Below the pieces are notes generated by a model. That model was not told the DNA's origin. It did not search any database and saw nothing but the letters and a program-made list of their open reading frames with translations. 64,000 nucleotides of DNA from Fonsecaea monophora (lineage: Eukaryota; Ascomycota; Eurotiomycetes; Chaetothyriales; Herpotrichiellaceae). The stretch spans positions 1 through 64,000 of the forward strand of contig NW_019173935.1 in assembly GCF_001642475.1 (NCBI RefSeq). The letters are read 5' to 3'. Positions 42,720 to 54,428 of this stretch are shown here, one piece after another. Within the stretch, counting starts at the first letter, position 1; every line of letters starts with the position of its first letter. The position numbers were made by a program, and so were the translations under genes.

Positions 42720-44556
42720 TCAGCCAATTTTGTCTTCGTCTTCCGCTCGATAAAAGAGAGTTTGGTCGCGATTTTCACCCATTCTGAACACCTGCACGGC
42801 ATCGTTGTTGCACATCAACACCAAATCATCGACAATATCGAACGGCGGGAGCTCGAACCACTTGTTCCCTCTCGAGAGCGTGAACAGATGGTGAACAAGC
42901 AGTTTCCGCTCGTAGCCCCGAGGCCGATCATCCAGCTCGAGCCGTCGGAGCACATGCATGGGTGGCTGTTCCTTCAGTCGCACCACGCTCTGCCTGTAGA
43001 TCGGAGGTTCTGATCTCGTGAGGGGATGGAGGTCGATGCATTGTGTGACGAACTTGGGTTCGACTGTACAGTTGGTGGATATGACCTGAACGTCGACGAT
43101 GCCTGTATGGATGGCCATGTTGCTACCCTTGGTTTGAGCGTCCTTCACAGCGAGAGCTTTGGCTTCCTCAGGTTTGAGCCCCGGCTGATTGATCAAATAT
43201 GCGGAACCATCCACACCTCCAGTCCACCCAACACCGCCTAAATTGTCAACGGGGGAGTGCCTCTCCGTTAGGATGAGCTGTTCGATCTGCTCTCTCGTGA
43301 ACGTCCTATCCAACTGCAACACCTCACGGCCAGATATGACATGCGTCTGAGTGGCATTTCTCGTTCCCCATTTTCCATCAAGGTAGTCGTCGCCATGCAA
43401 ATCAGGATATATGGCCCAAGAGAGCTCCGAGCCTGGCAGGTCGTCTCCCGACTGGAGGTAGCCCTCGCTCCAGTACCGCTCCTCTGGTGAATTGGGAAAT
43501 TTCCCATCGAGGTACCGGGTGAAATGAGCCGGGGTTTTCAAGCCGGGGAACCTCTTCCAGGCGGACCCCAGAGCTTGGTCGTCAAAATTGAACGCTGTGA
43601 GCTGTCCCGCCATGAACAGGGCGTCAGGCATGCGTTCCCGCCCAGTGACGAGCGAGAGCTGCGACAGAAGATTGAACGGGTATCGTGCGAAGTTTCCCAA
43701 GAGCTGATCCTGGTCCACCCAGGCCCAGAACGGATTCTGCGGGCTCTGAAACAGGTCCTTCATCATATAGCCAAGAAAGGGGCGCCATTCGTAGTTGCGG
43801 TAATCCTCGCGGTTGGACCACTCCGCGGTGACTTCGGCATGCTCGGTGGCATTACAACCCCAGCCGAACGTTTGGGAGCACATGAAATCGACGTGACGAC
43901 GAATATATTCCTCGTCGCTCATGCAGACGACTTTGATGTTGTTCCCCCAGGTAATGTTCACCCCGGCCCCGTCAAAGTCCATGCACGATTTGCCGGGAGT
44001 CTTTAACCTGTTGATAAGCAAAAGATCCACCGAGTCGGCGTTCTTCTGGACGGTGTAGTAAAAGTGGCGCAGATATGGTGCGAAATAGTCGTCTTCCCAA
44101 ACACCGACCAGCGTTATCCGACGCTGTCTCGACGGCAAGTCATTCACACCCGGGAACCTCGCAAAGGCACCGCTGAACGGTGAAACTGGAGCTTGATCCG
44201 ACTGGCCTCTCGAGCCCGAAAATATTGAATCAAAATTCTTCCCCAACAAGAAAGTTACCAGAGCAAACATGGACGCCCAGATCATGTATAATATCTTGGA
44301 AGTGAGACGATGCTCCCACGCCTCATTAGTAACTCGACACAGCAGCCCGAAGTAGCGCCTGACGAGGCCTTCCCGCTACAGCAGCAATGAGCACATTGCC
44401 GATCTTGATCATGTCGACAGGACGCACCTCTGTATGTACCCATTTTGGCAGGCTGAGTTGTTCATCTGACTCGGGAGAAGAGCCGTCACATCCGAGCAGT
44501 TCGTGATCTTCGCCGCTGCCGGGGCTCGCAGAAGATTCCAAATCGTCGCCGCCCAT
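42720..44556 (-). CDS. Putative type II membrane glycosyltransferase (DUF6625-like)
   Basis: Two exons, 44428-44556 and 42720-44375, with a 52-nt intron (gtgcgt...gtag) give 594 aa. A cytosolic acidic tail (MGGDDLESSA...) is followed by a basic patch and a single membrane helix at about 71-88 (ILYMIWASMFALVTFLLG). The large C-terminal part is lumenal. It starts RRITLVGVWEDDYFAPYLRH. Its core, NYEWRPFLGYMM then NPFWAWVDQDQLLGNFARYP, fits the K-P-x-G...FW-x3-D-x-D...GN pattern of DUF6625 glycosyltransferases, with DQD as the likely metal site. Several N-x-S/T sites and paired cysteines suit a Golgi protein. Donor and acceptor are unknown. A GT8 and a GT25 gene are its nearest downstream neighbours. 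Confidence 0.75.
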
Positions 44557-45944
44557 AGCGACCTCGTCATTGGGAGATGCCGAATATAGTGGTCCAGAGG
44601 TTCGACATGCTGAGTTTCCTGAGGGATGGATTATTATGGCTATGGCAACTGTGTGTGACGCCCAACGCTCTCTGTCGGCGAGATGTCGTGGGTGTGGAAT
44701 GTACCTGGAAGGGAAAGCATCGTGACGCGGCGAAGCGACGTTCCGACGCCACCCCCCTTCCTCTGCCCTCCCTTTTGCAAGCCCTCAGGAGTATGGTTCC
44801 GGGTAGCGAGGTATATTGTGATCTTGAAATGGGGGTTCAGAGGACAAGGAGTTGAAGTGGGAGAGGATATGGTTTGACCCCTGGTTGATCATCGCCAAAC
44901 TAGCCAGCCTTGGCCGCGATCCGGTATTTACAAAGTATCTCGTTCAGCTTTTACAGCTTCACGGGTTTAGTGCTTGCATTCATACCACTAGTCTCAAACA
45001 GCTCAGCCTTCAAACTCTTAATATCTGTCAAATGCCACAATTCCCATACGACCTCGAAAGGAAGATTGCGACTTTCCCCCTTGCAAGTCATGTCGGATTG
45101 TTGCGAAGCATGTGATAATTTCGCGGCGTCATTTCAATGATTTCTACTTGTGAGACCCGGTTTTCTTGGTGATCGACCTTCCAGTGGAGATTTTGACCCA
45201 CCGACTATTTACAAGGAGGGCTAGTTTTCTCGATAAGGGTTAGGACATTTAGATACCACCCTGCCGTCTGCCTGCCTAGTCACTTATCGACAAGTACGCG
45301 GTAAGACGGGCCTATTGCCTATTCCTCAGGCTCACACTGGCATGTGTCTCCACGGGGCATGTTCTCACCTACGATGGCGCTCGCAGAATTATCTCCAAGT
45401 CGTTTCAGCTGCGCAACTTGTCAGTGGACCAAAGACAAACGCAGGCATTGTTCTGGGATAAGATGGCGCAAGGATTCCGGAATATAGACTCTGGCTGGCG
45501 CTGGCCTCTGGCTGATCTCGATGCACCATGCCACCGGCTGCAAGTCAAAGGACTGGAACATCAACTCGGATCACCAACAGCGACTGACTTGAGGGATACA
45601 CCGTCGACAGTGCCTCTAGCACCATGACAAGCATCCCGCAATTGGTTGACAACCAGGCACCAGTTCTATCGCCATGGTCGATACTAAGGCTCTAGAAGCA
45701 ACTTTCAGCGTTGAAGTTCGACATGGTTCAGGTTTGATATTTGAAGAAGATCAATTTCAGTTTCGGGGCGCTTCCTGTACGAGATAAATCTGTCATTATA
45801 TAATGTGAAGATACAGAAAAAAGATAGACTGCAGTCTTTTGAATCTCCGAATCCCATCCTGTCTAGTCTCACCATAACATGACCCCCTTTCTCCTACGTA
45901 CCATGTCGTCAGACATCCGTCCAAGTCAATGGACCAGATCCGTC
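44557..45944. other. Spacer between two glycosyltransferase genes
   Basis: About 1.4 kb upstream of the DUF6625-like gene and downstream of the GT8 gene. No supported coding sequence. Confidence 0.4.
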
Positions 45945-47003
45945 TCACCGACTCCAGTAGCCCTCCATCTTCCACCGCGGCTTCAGCAACATCTCCTTCA
46001 ACTGGTGGTCGGTCATACTGTTGCGCCACCATTTCTCGTGCACCGCCGCGATGCCGTGTCGATAGTCGTCAAAGACCGGGTGGTTCATGACCCAGTAGTG
46101 CTGAATCTGGGAGTAGGGCATGTTGCCGTCGAGCCGGTGGACGTACTCGAGCAGATTGTTCTCGGGGGCCAGCATGGGAGTGCGGCCGTCGATGGACCCG
46201 ATCCGGAGATAGTGCGCCAGCATCTCCTCGGACGGGTGGAGCACCATGAACCCCGCGTTGAGGGCCTTGGAGCGCGGCGCCGGCCACGGGTGCTTGTCGC
46301 TGCCGATCGGGGACGAGTCGGCAGCCAGGAGATAGCGTTGGGGTTGGGGCCCTTCGTCGTCTTTCCTCTGGTCCTCCATGCCGAGGTTGTCCTTGATGTC
46401 GGTCTCGGGCTCCTCGAAGATGGCGTCGAGGGGTTTGAAGAGGACAATATCCAGGTCCATGAGCAGGACCTTGTCGAACTGCGTGAGGCGGAACACGTTC
46501 ATTTTGTCCATGACGTGTTTCCACCGGGGCCGGTCCGGCTTGACCGTCTCCAGCTCGATGGAGGGGAACTCTGCGATCCAGGCGCCCTCGCGCTCTAGGC
46601 GACGTCGCTTCGACTGCGAGACTTGCGGTGAGACCAGGACCACGACGGGAATCGAGTTGTTGGTTCGTGTCTCGGGATCATGGAGAAGTTGGTAGATGAG
46701 GAGCCGCACGGACGTGAGATAGACGTCATCTTCGGTGTCTTCCTCGCCGGCATCCTCTTTTTCGGTGGGTGCCAGGTATACAACGTATGCATACTTGGAC
46801 TCTGGCCGCTGCAGAGTGCCTCCGGGAACCACAGGTCCTTTGGCCGACGTTGCGAAAGGCGACGAGACGAAAGAGCTCTTGATGACTTCGTGGTACGCCT
46901 CGGATGGTGATGTCGAGCTGAAGAAGAAGATGAAGAGGACGAAGAGAAGAGCCCCCGCAATCACCACCTCTCGTGAGCACGGCGTGAACCGACGTGAGCC
47001 CAT
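45945..47003 (-). CDS. GT8-family glycosyltransferase, type II membrane protein
   Basis: The first ATG in frame is at 47003 (caccATGg), giving 352 aa with no intron. A membrane anchor lies at about 13-29 (VVIAGALLFVLFIFFFSS). The catalytic domain opens YAYVVYLAPTEKED and has VFRLTQFDKVLLMDLDIVLF with the D183-L-D185 metal-binding motif. LNAGFMVLHPSEEML and the closing HYWVMNHPVFDDYRHGI with EKWW are typical of fungal glycogenin-like GT8 enzymes. It likely transfers a sugar from a UDP- or GDP-sugar in the Golgi; the acceptor is unknown. The usual pattern of transmembrane anchor, short stem and GT-A fold is complete. It sits between two other glycosyltransferase genes. Confidence 0.88.
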   Translation of the reverse strand: MGSRRFTPCSREVVIAGALLFVLFIFFFSSTSPSEAYHEVIKSSFVSSPFATSAKGPVVPGGTLQRPESKYAYVVYLAPTEKEDAGEEDTEDDVYLTSVRLLIYQLLHDPETRTNNSIPVVVLVSPQVSQSKRRRLEREGAWIAEFPSIELETVKPDRPRWKHVMDKMNVFRLTQFDKVLLMDLDIVLFKPLDAIFEEPETDIKDNLGMEDQRKDDEGPQPQRYLLAADSSPIGSDKHPWPAPRSKALNAGFMVLHPSEEMLAHYLRIGSIDGRTPMLAPENNLLEYVHRLDGNMPYSQIQHYWVMNHPVFDDYRHGIAAVHEKWWRNSMTDHQLKEMLLKPRWKMEGYWSR

Positions 47004-49516
47004 GGTCGTGTCAATCGACTTCCTGGCACCTAACAATGATAGAAGGATATCACAATAGACAGTGTTGTGTGAGGGCGAGTCAAGTCAGCGGAATGGATTA
47101 TCCTCGAAGACGTGTTGCGTGCACGGGGTAGAAGGGGATGTGTGTCCCATCACAATCACCCCCTATGCCCAAGGTTCCACGCGTGAATGGGGATGCAGTA
47201 TATGCTACGAGTACCTACATCTGTCCTGGGCAGTGGAGACGAGCGCTAATTAACCGAGTCTCTTAGCCTCGATAACACTAGTTGATTACAATCGCTCCAA
47301 GAAGTGCTGTCAGACGAAAAGTTCAGTATACGTTACCGATGGTGCCAATGGGTCAAGTGCGAGCCCACAAGCGACGATCCCCTACTTTAGCAAGTTGAGA
47401 TGAGGGACGGTAGCCATGATTCAACTTCAATCCATCCCAAGCCTCAGTGGTAACCTAAGCCAATGGTTCAGACCTTGAGAAACAAGGCGAGGCAAGGATC
47501 CCATTATCCATGCAAGCATACAAACTCCCCCTGTCGAATCAGTTGGAGGATGAAGAACAGTCTTGTTCATTGATGTCTCGCACTTGACAGCTTCGACCTC
47601 GACGTCAAACTCGAAGGGACGCCTCTGAAAGTTAGTCCAGTCACCCCTGTAGGCTCTTCGCTCCAACCATGGTCACTGAATGGATTGGATGCGTGAGGCC
47701 GTCTTACGATACGGCGGCAGGCCAAGATGTATCGGTAACTGTTGAGGTCAGTAGGTCAGTTACATATTGTGCGGGCGTGGGAGAATCTCTAGGGCTCGGA
47801 GACATAGGCTCAGAGAATGGACTTTGGAAAGCCTAGTAGGTTGGTGTACTTGGCCACCGTAACGGTTGTGATCTGAAAGAGTCGAGACTGGACAAACTGG
47901 TGGGTCTAGATAGGGAGCAATTATCTGCGGATGTCCCGGCTCTACCACTGGAGTTAGTAGCATATAGGCAATCCGAGATAATCCAATGGTAACACCTGCC
48001 TGGGAAAACGTGATGTCTCGAATAGGGAAAGGGGGCTTCTTTGGACCCTGGAGCAGGATGGAATTGTCATTGCATGGCAACCTTGTCCATGTGAATGCGA
48101 AGCGACCCAATCTGCCGCAGATGGATGATCAATCCTGCGGAAGGACTGCCGTGGCGGTTCGGACGTGTCAATGGGAAACAGAATTTCGATTGTCGCGATG
48201 AGTTGAACCCATGGCAATGTGAGGCAGGGAAAAGGGGAAAGGACCTGGGCGAACTTTGACGAAGTCAAACTCCCATCAAGGAAACCTTACAGAATGCCGA
48301 CCACACGACAGAAAGCAGGCAGAAATGCTAGAAAGGGTCGGGTGAGGTTAATGAACCGACCAAGAGTCTTAAAACGAGGATAGTTGATTCGGATCAAACC
48401 ACCCGAAGTGAAAGCCAATGCTTGATACCGAGTGATCTTTCCGAAACCTTATCTGGACACTTGCCATTATTACGCTACAATACAAGTGCAAGACGGTGCC
48501 AACCTTCGCCAAGTTTGTGCAACGGTAAGTTCGTTTGACTTTCCATTCTAGGAATAGTGACCTTCTCCACCAATGCGAGATACAGTACTATAATGGGTCG
48601 AGAAGGGCCGAGTTTCACGACAACGATGCAGAGCTATTAAAAGGGAGAAAAGACGAGGAACGGGATAATGATGTGCGCGCAAGGTACAGGGACGAATGTA
48701 CCTGTAGAAAAGAGTCTCGCCGGAACACTAGCCATGGTCCATGTCGAATAGGATGAATACAGCAGGTCTGAATAGCTTGGTTCTTGTACTATCCATCGCC
48801 AGTGGTAGAAAGACGCAATTGTTGAATGGAGGTGCATACATGATGAATGTGAGAGGTAGTCAAAGTACCTTAATAGATTGAAATACTCGCTACATGCAAG
48901 GCATAGCGTTCAGCCTCGTTGTTCCTCAGGTAAATGTTCCGGTAAACGTATCCAGGAAATGGATTACCAGGCTGGTCAAGGTAAAAAATCAGGTAGTGGG
49001 GTCTCTTGCTTGACTGATAGAATGACTAGATATCAAAGAGATAGATACTGAGGTTGACTGTATAAAATAGGTGGTATCGAGGTGACAGTAGTGGGTGGCG
49101 ATAGTAGATACCGCTAGTAGGTAGCGATAGTAGGTAGTGGTACGAGATGACAATACGAGGTGGCGATACGAGGTGGCGATAGTAGCGATGTAACAATAGC
49201 GAGATCTCCAAGTGCTAGTACCAGCTAGCTAGATTTGGTGGTGATGGATTCTACAGAGTAATTACTATGCGAACTTACGGCTGTACGAACTGGCGCTTGC
49301 ACCTGCACTTGCCCTTGCTCCCCCCGTCATTTCCTTAACCTTGAAACAAACTCAAGGTAAGCCCCAATTCCATATCGCGTTGCCCCTTGGGGACAACCTT
49401 TCGTAGTTATCGAATAAGGTATCTCCTGTTTCATGCATGGCCATGGTGACCTTTGACGCTCTTTTGCTTCCTCTGGCTCGCTCAGCGGCCATCTCGGACA
49501 GTCCGTCACCTCCACG
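47004..49516. other. 2.5-kb divergent spacer GT8 / GT25
   Basis: Between the start codons of two divergently transcribed glycosyltransferase genes. Apart from the degenerate minisatellite near 49067-49205, nothing is recognisable. Possible shared promoter region. Confidence 0.4.
49067..49205. repeat. Degenerate minisatellite (GAGGTGGCGATA-like units)
   Basis: Imperfect units built on gtggcgata / gtaggtagcgata / acgaggtggcgat. One pair is exact: the 13-mer acgaggtggcgat at 49155-49167 and 49168-49180. Located about 310 bp upstream of the GT25 start. Confidence 0.75.
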
Positions 49517-50908
49517 ATGGCACTATATCCTGGAGACGAACTGTCAAACCGTCGCATAATGCGCCAGAAGATGTGTTCGCGGCTTGTGATATCGCTGGCC
49601 GGCCTGCTCATATTCATTTTCCCCATCATCATCTTCTCACACCGTTCAGTCGTCCCCAGCAGCCTTCTAAACGTTGGGCACGTGGCCCAGGGTGTCCTTG
49701 ACGACGTGAGAAATTCAACTCTAGGGGTGGGTGCGCGATTCTTTGGTTTCCATTTCCCACAGCGGCGACATAAAAAGCTGATATACTTGGGTTCAGTTCG
49801 AAAAGATTCTCGTCATCTCGCTACCAGAGCGATCCGACAAGCGCGATGTATGGGCTCTGGCTGCAGCGCAGTGTGATCTGTCTATTTCTTGGGTCGATGG
49901 CGTGAAAGGGGAGGATATCCCGATCAAAGCTATTCCGGCGGTAAGTGACTTGAACACACATCGCTTCTACTTCGGTACTGATCTTTTGGGCCACAGGGAT
50001 GGAACATGCGCGAGTCCAACTCTACACTCGGTTGTTATCGAGGCCATTTGAATGCATTCCAAAGGTAGTTAGCGAACAGTCACCATCAAAAAAGGTTTCT
50101 TCCACTAATGCTGTCGCGAAGGATTATTTCAGACAGACTGTCCAGCGCCCTGATTTTTGAGGACGACGCAGAGTGGGATATCAACATCAAATCGCAACTG
50201 GTGGAATTTGCTCGGGGACTTCACTACCTCCAGGGGGTGGAGAAGCCTGAAGCCTTGCACTCACCCTACGGTGACGACTGGGACGTCCTCTGGATCGGGT
50301 ACTGCGGCGCCAAAAGCCGTTCTGGCGACCATAGTTATTGGATCACGCACAACGACCCAACTGTGGTGCCAGAGTCACTTCGAACCGAGACTCGGAAGGA
50401 AGGCAACCGCTACCTGGACGACTCTGCAGAACCGCTCCAGGGAACCTTCACGCGGGTGGTCACCGAGCCGTACAACATCCGCTGCCTCTGGGCCTACGCC
50501 GTCAGCCAGCGTGGAGCACGTCGGTTCCTTTACAACTATTCAGTGCGGGCCAAGGCCCGGACCGCCGACGTGGCCGTGAGCGAGTTCTGCAGCGATGGCG
50601 TGTCCGGCGCGCGGTGTTTCGCTCCGTTCCCCCAGTTCGTCGACAACTACCTGGCCGCAGGGGACACGGCCAAGGACTCGGACCGCCGCCCGTTCCATTC
50701 TGAGTTCCGCGAGGAGGGGACGAGCAACAACATCGTGTTCCCCGCCAAGACGAACTTGGAAACGTACATCAACAACAGCAGATTATACCAGAGCCGCTGG
50801 CCGGACCAGACACTGACGGAGTCGATCAACCCCGACACATATGTCTTTCCACGCGGACACGGAGTGTACTTGTCGAAAGAGCACTTCAAGACTCCACAGA
50901 ACTATTAG
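49517..50908 (+). CDS. GT25-family glycosyltransferase, type II membrane protein
   Basis: Four exons, 49517-49726, 49797-49940, 49997-50064 and 50122-50908, give 402 aa. A membrane anchor lies at about 22-41 (RLVISLAGLLIFIFPIIIFS). The spliced sequence reads NSTLGFEKILVISLPERSDK, then SWVDGVKGEDIP, then STLGCYRGHLNAFQRIISDR, and reaches ALIFEDDAEWD (E154-D-D156). This order (VISLPERxDKR, GCYxGH, xxEDD) is the GT25 fold known from bacterial LPS galactosyltransferases and animal collagen galactosyltransferases. Each junction restores family sequence, and branch sites such as ctaat precede the acceptors. GT25 enzymes usually transfer galactose from UDP-Gal; the acceptor here is unknown. Confidence 0.92.
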
Positions 50909-52459
50909 CGACACCTCTCCAAGTCGTGTCTGAACGTGTCGGCAAAGGCCAGGGAGGAGTGCGATCCTGTCTGTTTCTTTGCCACCAGCACGGCCAATTC
51001 TTCTGTCACGATCATGACCTCTTTTGCGGCCATGAATGGACAAGTTTAATTCGTCAGGCTTAGCAGTATTTTGGCGTACCGGATTTAGATAGCAGTGATG
51101 GATTCTGCTAGGCACATAATGCCGAAAATTGAGAAAATCTCACCATCTAATCTCTCTCCTGACCTCGCTACCGCATATTTTGTACAGCCGACCTTCTGCT
51201 GTGGCCGCCCAAGTCTAGTGTAGGAGTCGAGGTTATTGTTAAAGAGAGAAGAGGCAGCTCTGGATGAATTTATAGAGATGTTAAGTAGGAGGTGAGAATC
51301 CAGGCGCGGTTGGGAGTTTGATTAAGATCGTCTTTTATCGCCAAGAGAGAGCGTTTGGAGCTTGATTTCAGGGTGCTTGTTGGTGCTTGCAGATGTTTAC
51401 CGCTTTGGGATATCGTCGACGCCGCCTTACGCCCGCCGAGCCTCACACGACACGTACAAGGGGTTGCTGTGGCCTCGTGGTCACCCTAGGCACTCCAACT
51501 ACAGAGTAGATCAACTGACCTGGCCTGCGTCCGTGCCTTGTCAGTTGACCCAAATCACCTCGTGCCAGGGATGATGCAAAGTCCCAGAGATACCGAGAAC
51601 TGTGTACTCGTGCTCAGTATCGAGTACGACTCAGCCATCTGCAACGAAGCCCGCCATGACGAATTGGCGTCCTCAATCCTTCGTCTCGACTGTTATTTTG
51701 GCCCTATCTTAAAATTTGATGGATTTGAAAGTCCCATCCTGTGCAGAAGATCTGAAGGATACGAGTCTGCAAATGCAGAGTGCGAGCATACCCGCTTCTC
51801 TGGACACCAATTCTGATGTATCTAGAGGCTGCATATTCGGAGTCCATTTGCTTTTCTGGACCTTCCAGTTGGATACTGTTTTAAACGACAACGCCACGGA
51901 CTTGTCGAGGCTTTCATACATTTAACCTCCAGCATCTATTCTTTCTCGATCGATATCTTTGCGTGATATGGTCTCCTTCAAATGTGCTTTTACTTCAAAT
52001 GTGCTTTTACCACGTAGGACCGAATTCCTAGGAGGGACAAAGCGGATGTTTTCCGGACATCACCGAGACTGTTAGAAATTTTATGCTCGTAGAAGGAGTC
52101 GACTCGTTGGTGCCTAGTAATAATATGGCCACTGTCTCGAAGGACCACTTGCTAGGAAGTCAGCGATTGCTTTATTTCAGCTGGGACGGTTTGGAAGGGG
52201 ATGAGTAAAAGGCGGCCATGATCAATAATTCAATTGGCTGGATTTCGCGGCATTGCTTGGCCTTGCCAAGCCAAAATTTGCGCAAGGCTTCCCCAGAATC
52301 TATGAAGCGGGCAAACATAATTTAGCAGGTCCTGTGTAGCGCAGGACAAAGCTTGAGTTGCGAAATTGCAGAGCTTCGAGCAGAATGGTGGGAGGTAAAG
52401 GCTCCTGATATTGTATTTCTTTTATTTTCATATCAACTCTGGCGCACTCTGTAACGACA
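50909..52459. other. 1.55-kb spacer after the GT25 gene
   Basis: No supported gene. Contains the 17-bp tandem duplication listed separately and the promoter of the snRNP gene. Confidence 0.4.
51976..52009. repeat. Exact 17-bp tandem duplication
   Basis: The unit cttcaaatgtgctttta occurs twice head-to-tail with no mismatch (51976-51992, 51993-52009). A recent local duplication. Confidence 0.95.
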
Positions 52460-53157
52460 ATGGCGGCCAAATCTTCAAAAGACTCTCTGAACGCGGGCAA
52501 TCCTAACCAGACGTGGGCATATCTCCCCTCTCCCACTTGCCTCCAAGTTTACTGATGGTTCTCGCATAGACTCTTTCTCAAGAATCTTCCCGAGAAGATC
52601 AACAAGAATGAGCTGAAACGCGCCCTGTACATGCTCTTCACCACCTACGGTCCCGTCCTCGACGTAGTCACAAATCGCGTTGGATCGAAAGGGCAGAGCA
52701 TGCGCGGACAGGCCCACGTCGTCTTCCGTGACATTCAGACAAGTACACAAGCCATGCGAGCTCTACAAGGGTTTGATTTCTTCGGCAGGGAGATGGTATG
52801 GATACTCCCCAGAGTTGAGATCAGAATACGCAAGTTAAACTCTGGATGCAGGTTATCGTCTACGGAAAAGGCCAATCGCATATCATCCCGAAACTTCGAG
52901 GCACCTTTGAACCTCCTACAACTGCCGCAGGCGCTGCCTCCGAGAGCACCGCTTTACAGAATTCTATCTTCAATGCTCCACCGTCCGGAATTTCGACTAA
53001 GCCTGCCGAGACCGGAGCCAAACCCGCTGGAACAACTCCCGACGGCGCGCCACACGGCACGAAGCGACCAAGAGAAGAGGAAGAGGAAGAAGAGAGCGAG
53101 GTTGAAATGGAGGAAGACGAGGATGATGCTCCAATGGAGGAAGATGAGGATGATTAA
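52460..53157 (+). CDS. U1A / U2B'' family snRNP protein
   Basis: Three exons, 52460-52512, 52570-52795 and 52852-53157, give 194 aa. The start is ATG in acaATGg. The single clear RRM opens NPNQTLFLKNLPEKINKNEL across intron 1. It has the U1A/U2B'' segment RALYMLFTTYGPVLDVVTNR, then RGQAHVVFRDIQTSTQAMRA and FDFFGREM. The C-terminus is Pro/Ala-rich and ends in a strongly acidic Glu/Asp tail. Unlike human U1A there is no second RRM, as in yeast Msl1 and many fungal U2B'' proteins. It probably binds U2 snRNA with Lea1/U2A' in the spliceosome. Without splicing, a 248-aa frame runs on past intron 2 but loses the family sequence. Converges on ATG10 with 206 bp between. Confidence 0.9.
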
Positions 53158-53363
53158 AACCCGCATAGAAAAAGAGTCGCACGTCTCGCTGAATCGAACA
53201 ATACCAAGCCCTCCTGCCGTCGTGGTGCCCAAGCGCCGTCGAAGACCTTCCTCTGCTCCAGAGGAAGATCATATCAGACACCTGCTTGCGATTCAGGCCA
53301 TGTCTGCTCAGCGGGCACTGAAATGGAAGACAGGTGAAAGGTCAGGGGGAGCGTGCTTCCGCC

Positions 53364-54119
53364 CTATGTACCCATAAGCCTACTCGGAATGTGCAGGCCC
53401 ACAGCAGACCCAATCAACCCCAGCCACAGTACAAGATATTCCTCCGGAGTGGGGGACTTGGGTTCGAGAGCTGAAAGGGCACCTTGTGTGTTACATGGAT
53501 GTAGGAAGAAGGCCGGCCGATCTGAGACAGGGTGGTGCTGAGAAGAGAGTCAGCGCCTGAAAGTGCATTGCCGAAGACCTGGCCTACCGCCATACTGATA
53601 CCTCCCATAACGCCGACCTCGTGCACCGAAGCGAGTGAATGTTCTGGCACCAACCACTCATAAACTTGGTCCAAGCTTAACGACTTGTCGTCTTTGCCAT
53701 ATCGGCATACAAACCAAAGCACCGGCACAGAATAGGTTGGAGACAAAGTAATGGAGAAGTCAGCAATGAGAGACTCGACGCTTTCGACGCTCGGCACAAT
53801 CTGCGACATGTCAGCACATATACGGTAGATATGGAATACAGTTGAGGCCTCCTACACTATCTCTAACAATGCAGTCTTCTATGCCAGTCTCAATCAACTC
53901 ATCGGTGTGCGCGTCATTGTCATTGACGGGAACTCCTCTTTTGCCATTTTTGCAGGCCCTCCTCCGTCTCTCTTTAATCAACAGTTCCTCACCAGTCCAC
54001 CTAATGCTCAACCAGTTCGTATCGCTGATCTTGTCTGAGCTCCTCTGTTCCAGTGCACTACATGCGTGGGAAAACTCCTGTTCGGTGATTGCTGGAAACG
54101 CGCGTACTGACTCCCGCAT
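53364..54119 (-). CDS. ATG10: Atg10-like E2 enzyme for Atg12 conjugation
   Basis: Three exons, 53856-54119, 53588-53800 and 53364-53537, give 216 aa. The gene is hard to see unspliced because the catalytic segment lies in a different frame after intron 2. The start MRESVRAFPAITEQEF is typical. The core reads ITLSPTYSVPVLWF, then VGVMGGISMA joined to HHPVSDRPAFFLHPCNT, with the catalytic Cys at about C174. Both introns (55 and 50 nt) have a gctgac branch site close to the acceptor. Atg10 receives Atg12 from Atg7 and attaches it to Atg5, in autophagosome formation. The last residues (PEEYLVLWLGLIGSAVGLHI) also fit. Divergent from the UPF0303 gene. Confidence 0.93.
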
Positions 54120-54428
54120 CTCTTGGAGGGAAAGACCAAAGAGTCATGGTTGAGTAGAGCCAATTATCGTGATAGCTGAGGAAATCTCCAGGCTCCTGGG
54201 AAATCGAAACTTACCAGAAAGGCTCTCCTACGGCCTCGGCGAGAAAGATGAACGCCAAGGCCCGAGCATGATTGAGTGCGGGGAAAACACATGCCATTGT
54301 TTTCCCCTCGTCGTTTTTACATCATGCACATGCACAATTTTCCACTGAGCCTCAAAAAGTCGAAGCAAATTACACTTACCCAGCATTGTTACACCACGCC
54401 TGTCACATTGGGCGGGCAGTTTTCGACA

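Noticed and set aside
52631..53377. 248-aa plus frame in the snRNP locus
   Set aside because: It reads through intron 2 and loses the family sequence; the spliced 194-aa product fits U2B''/U1A.
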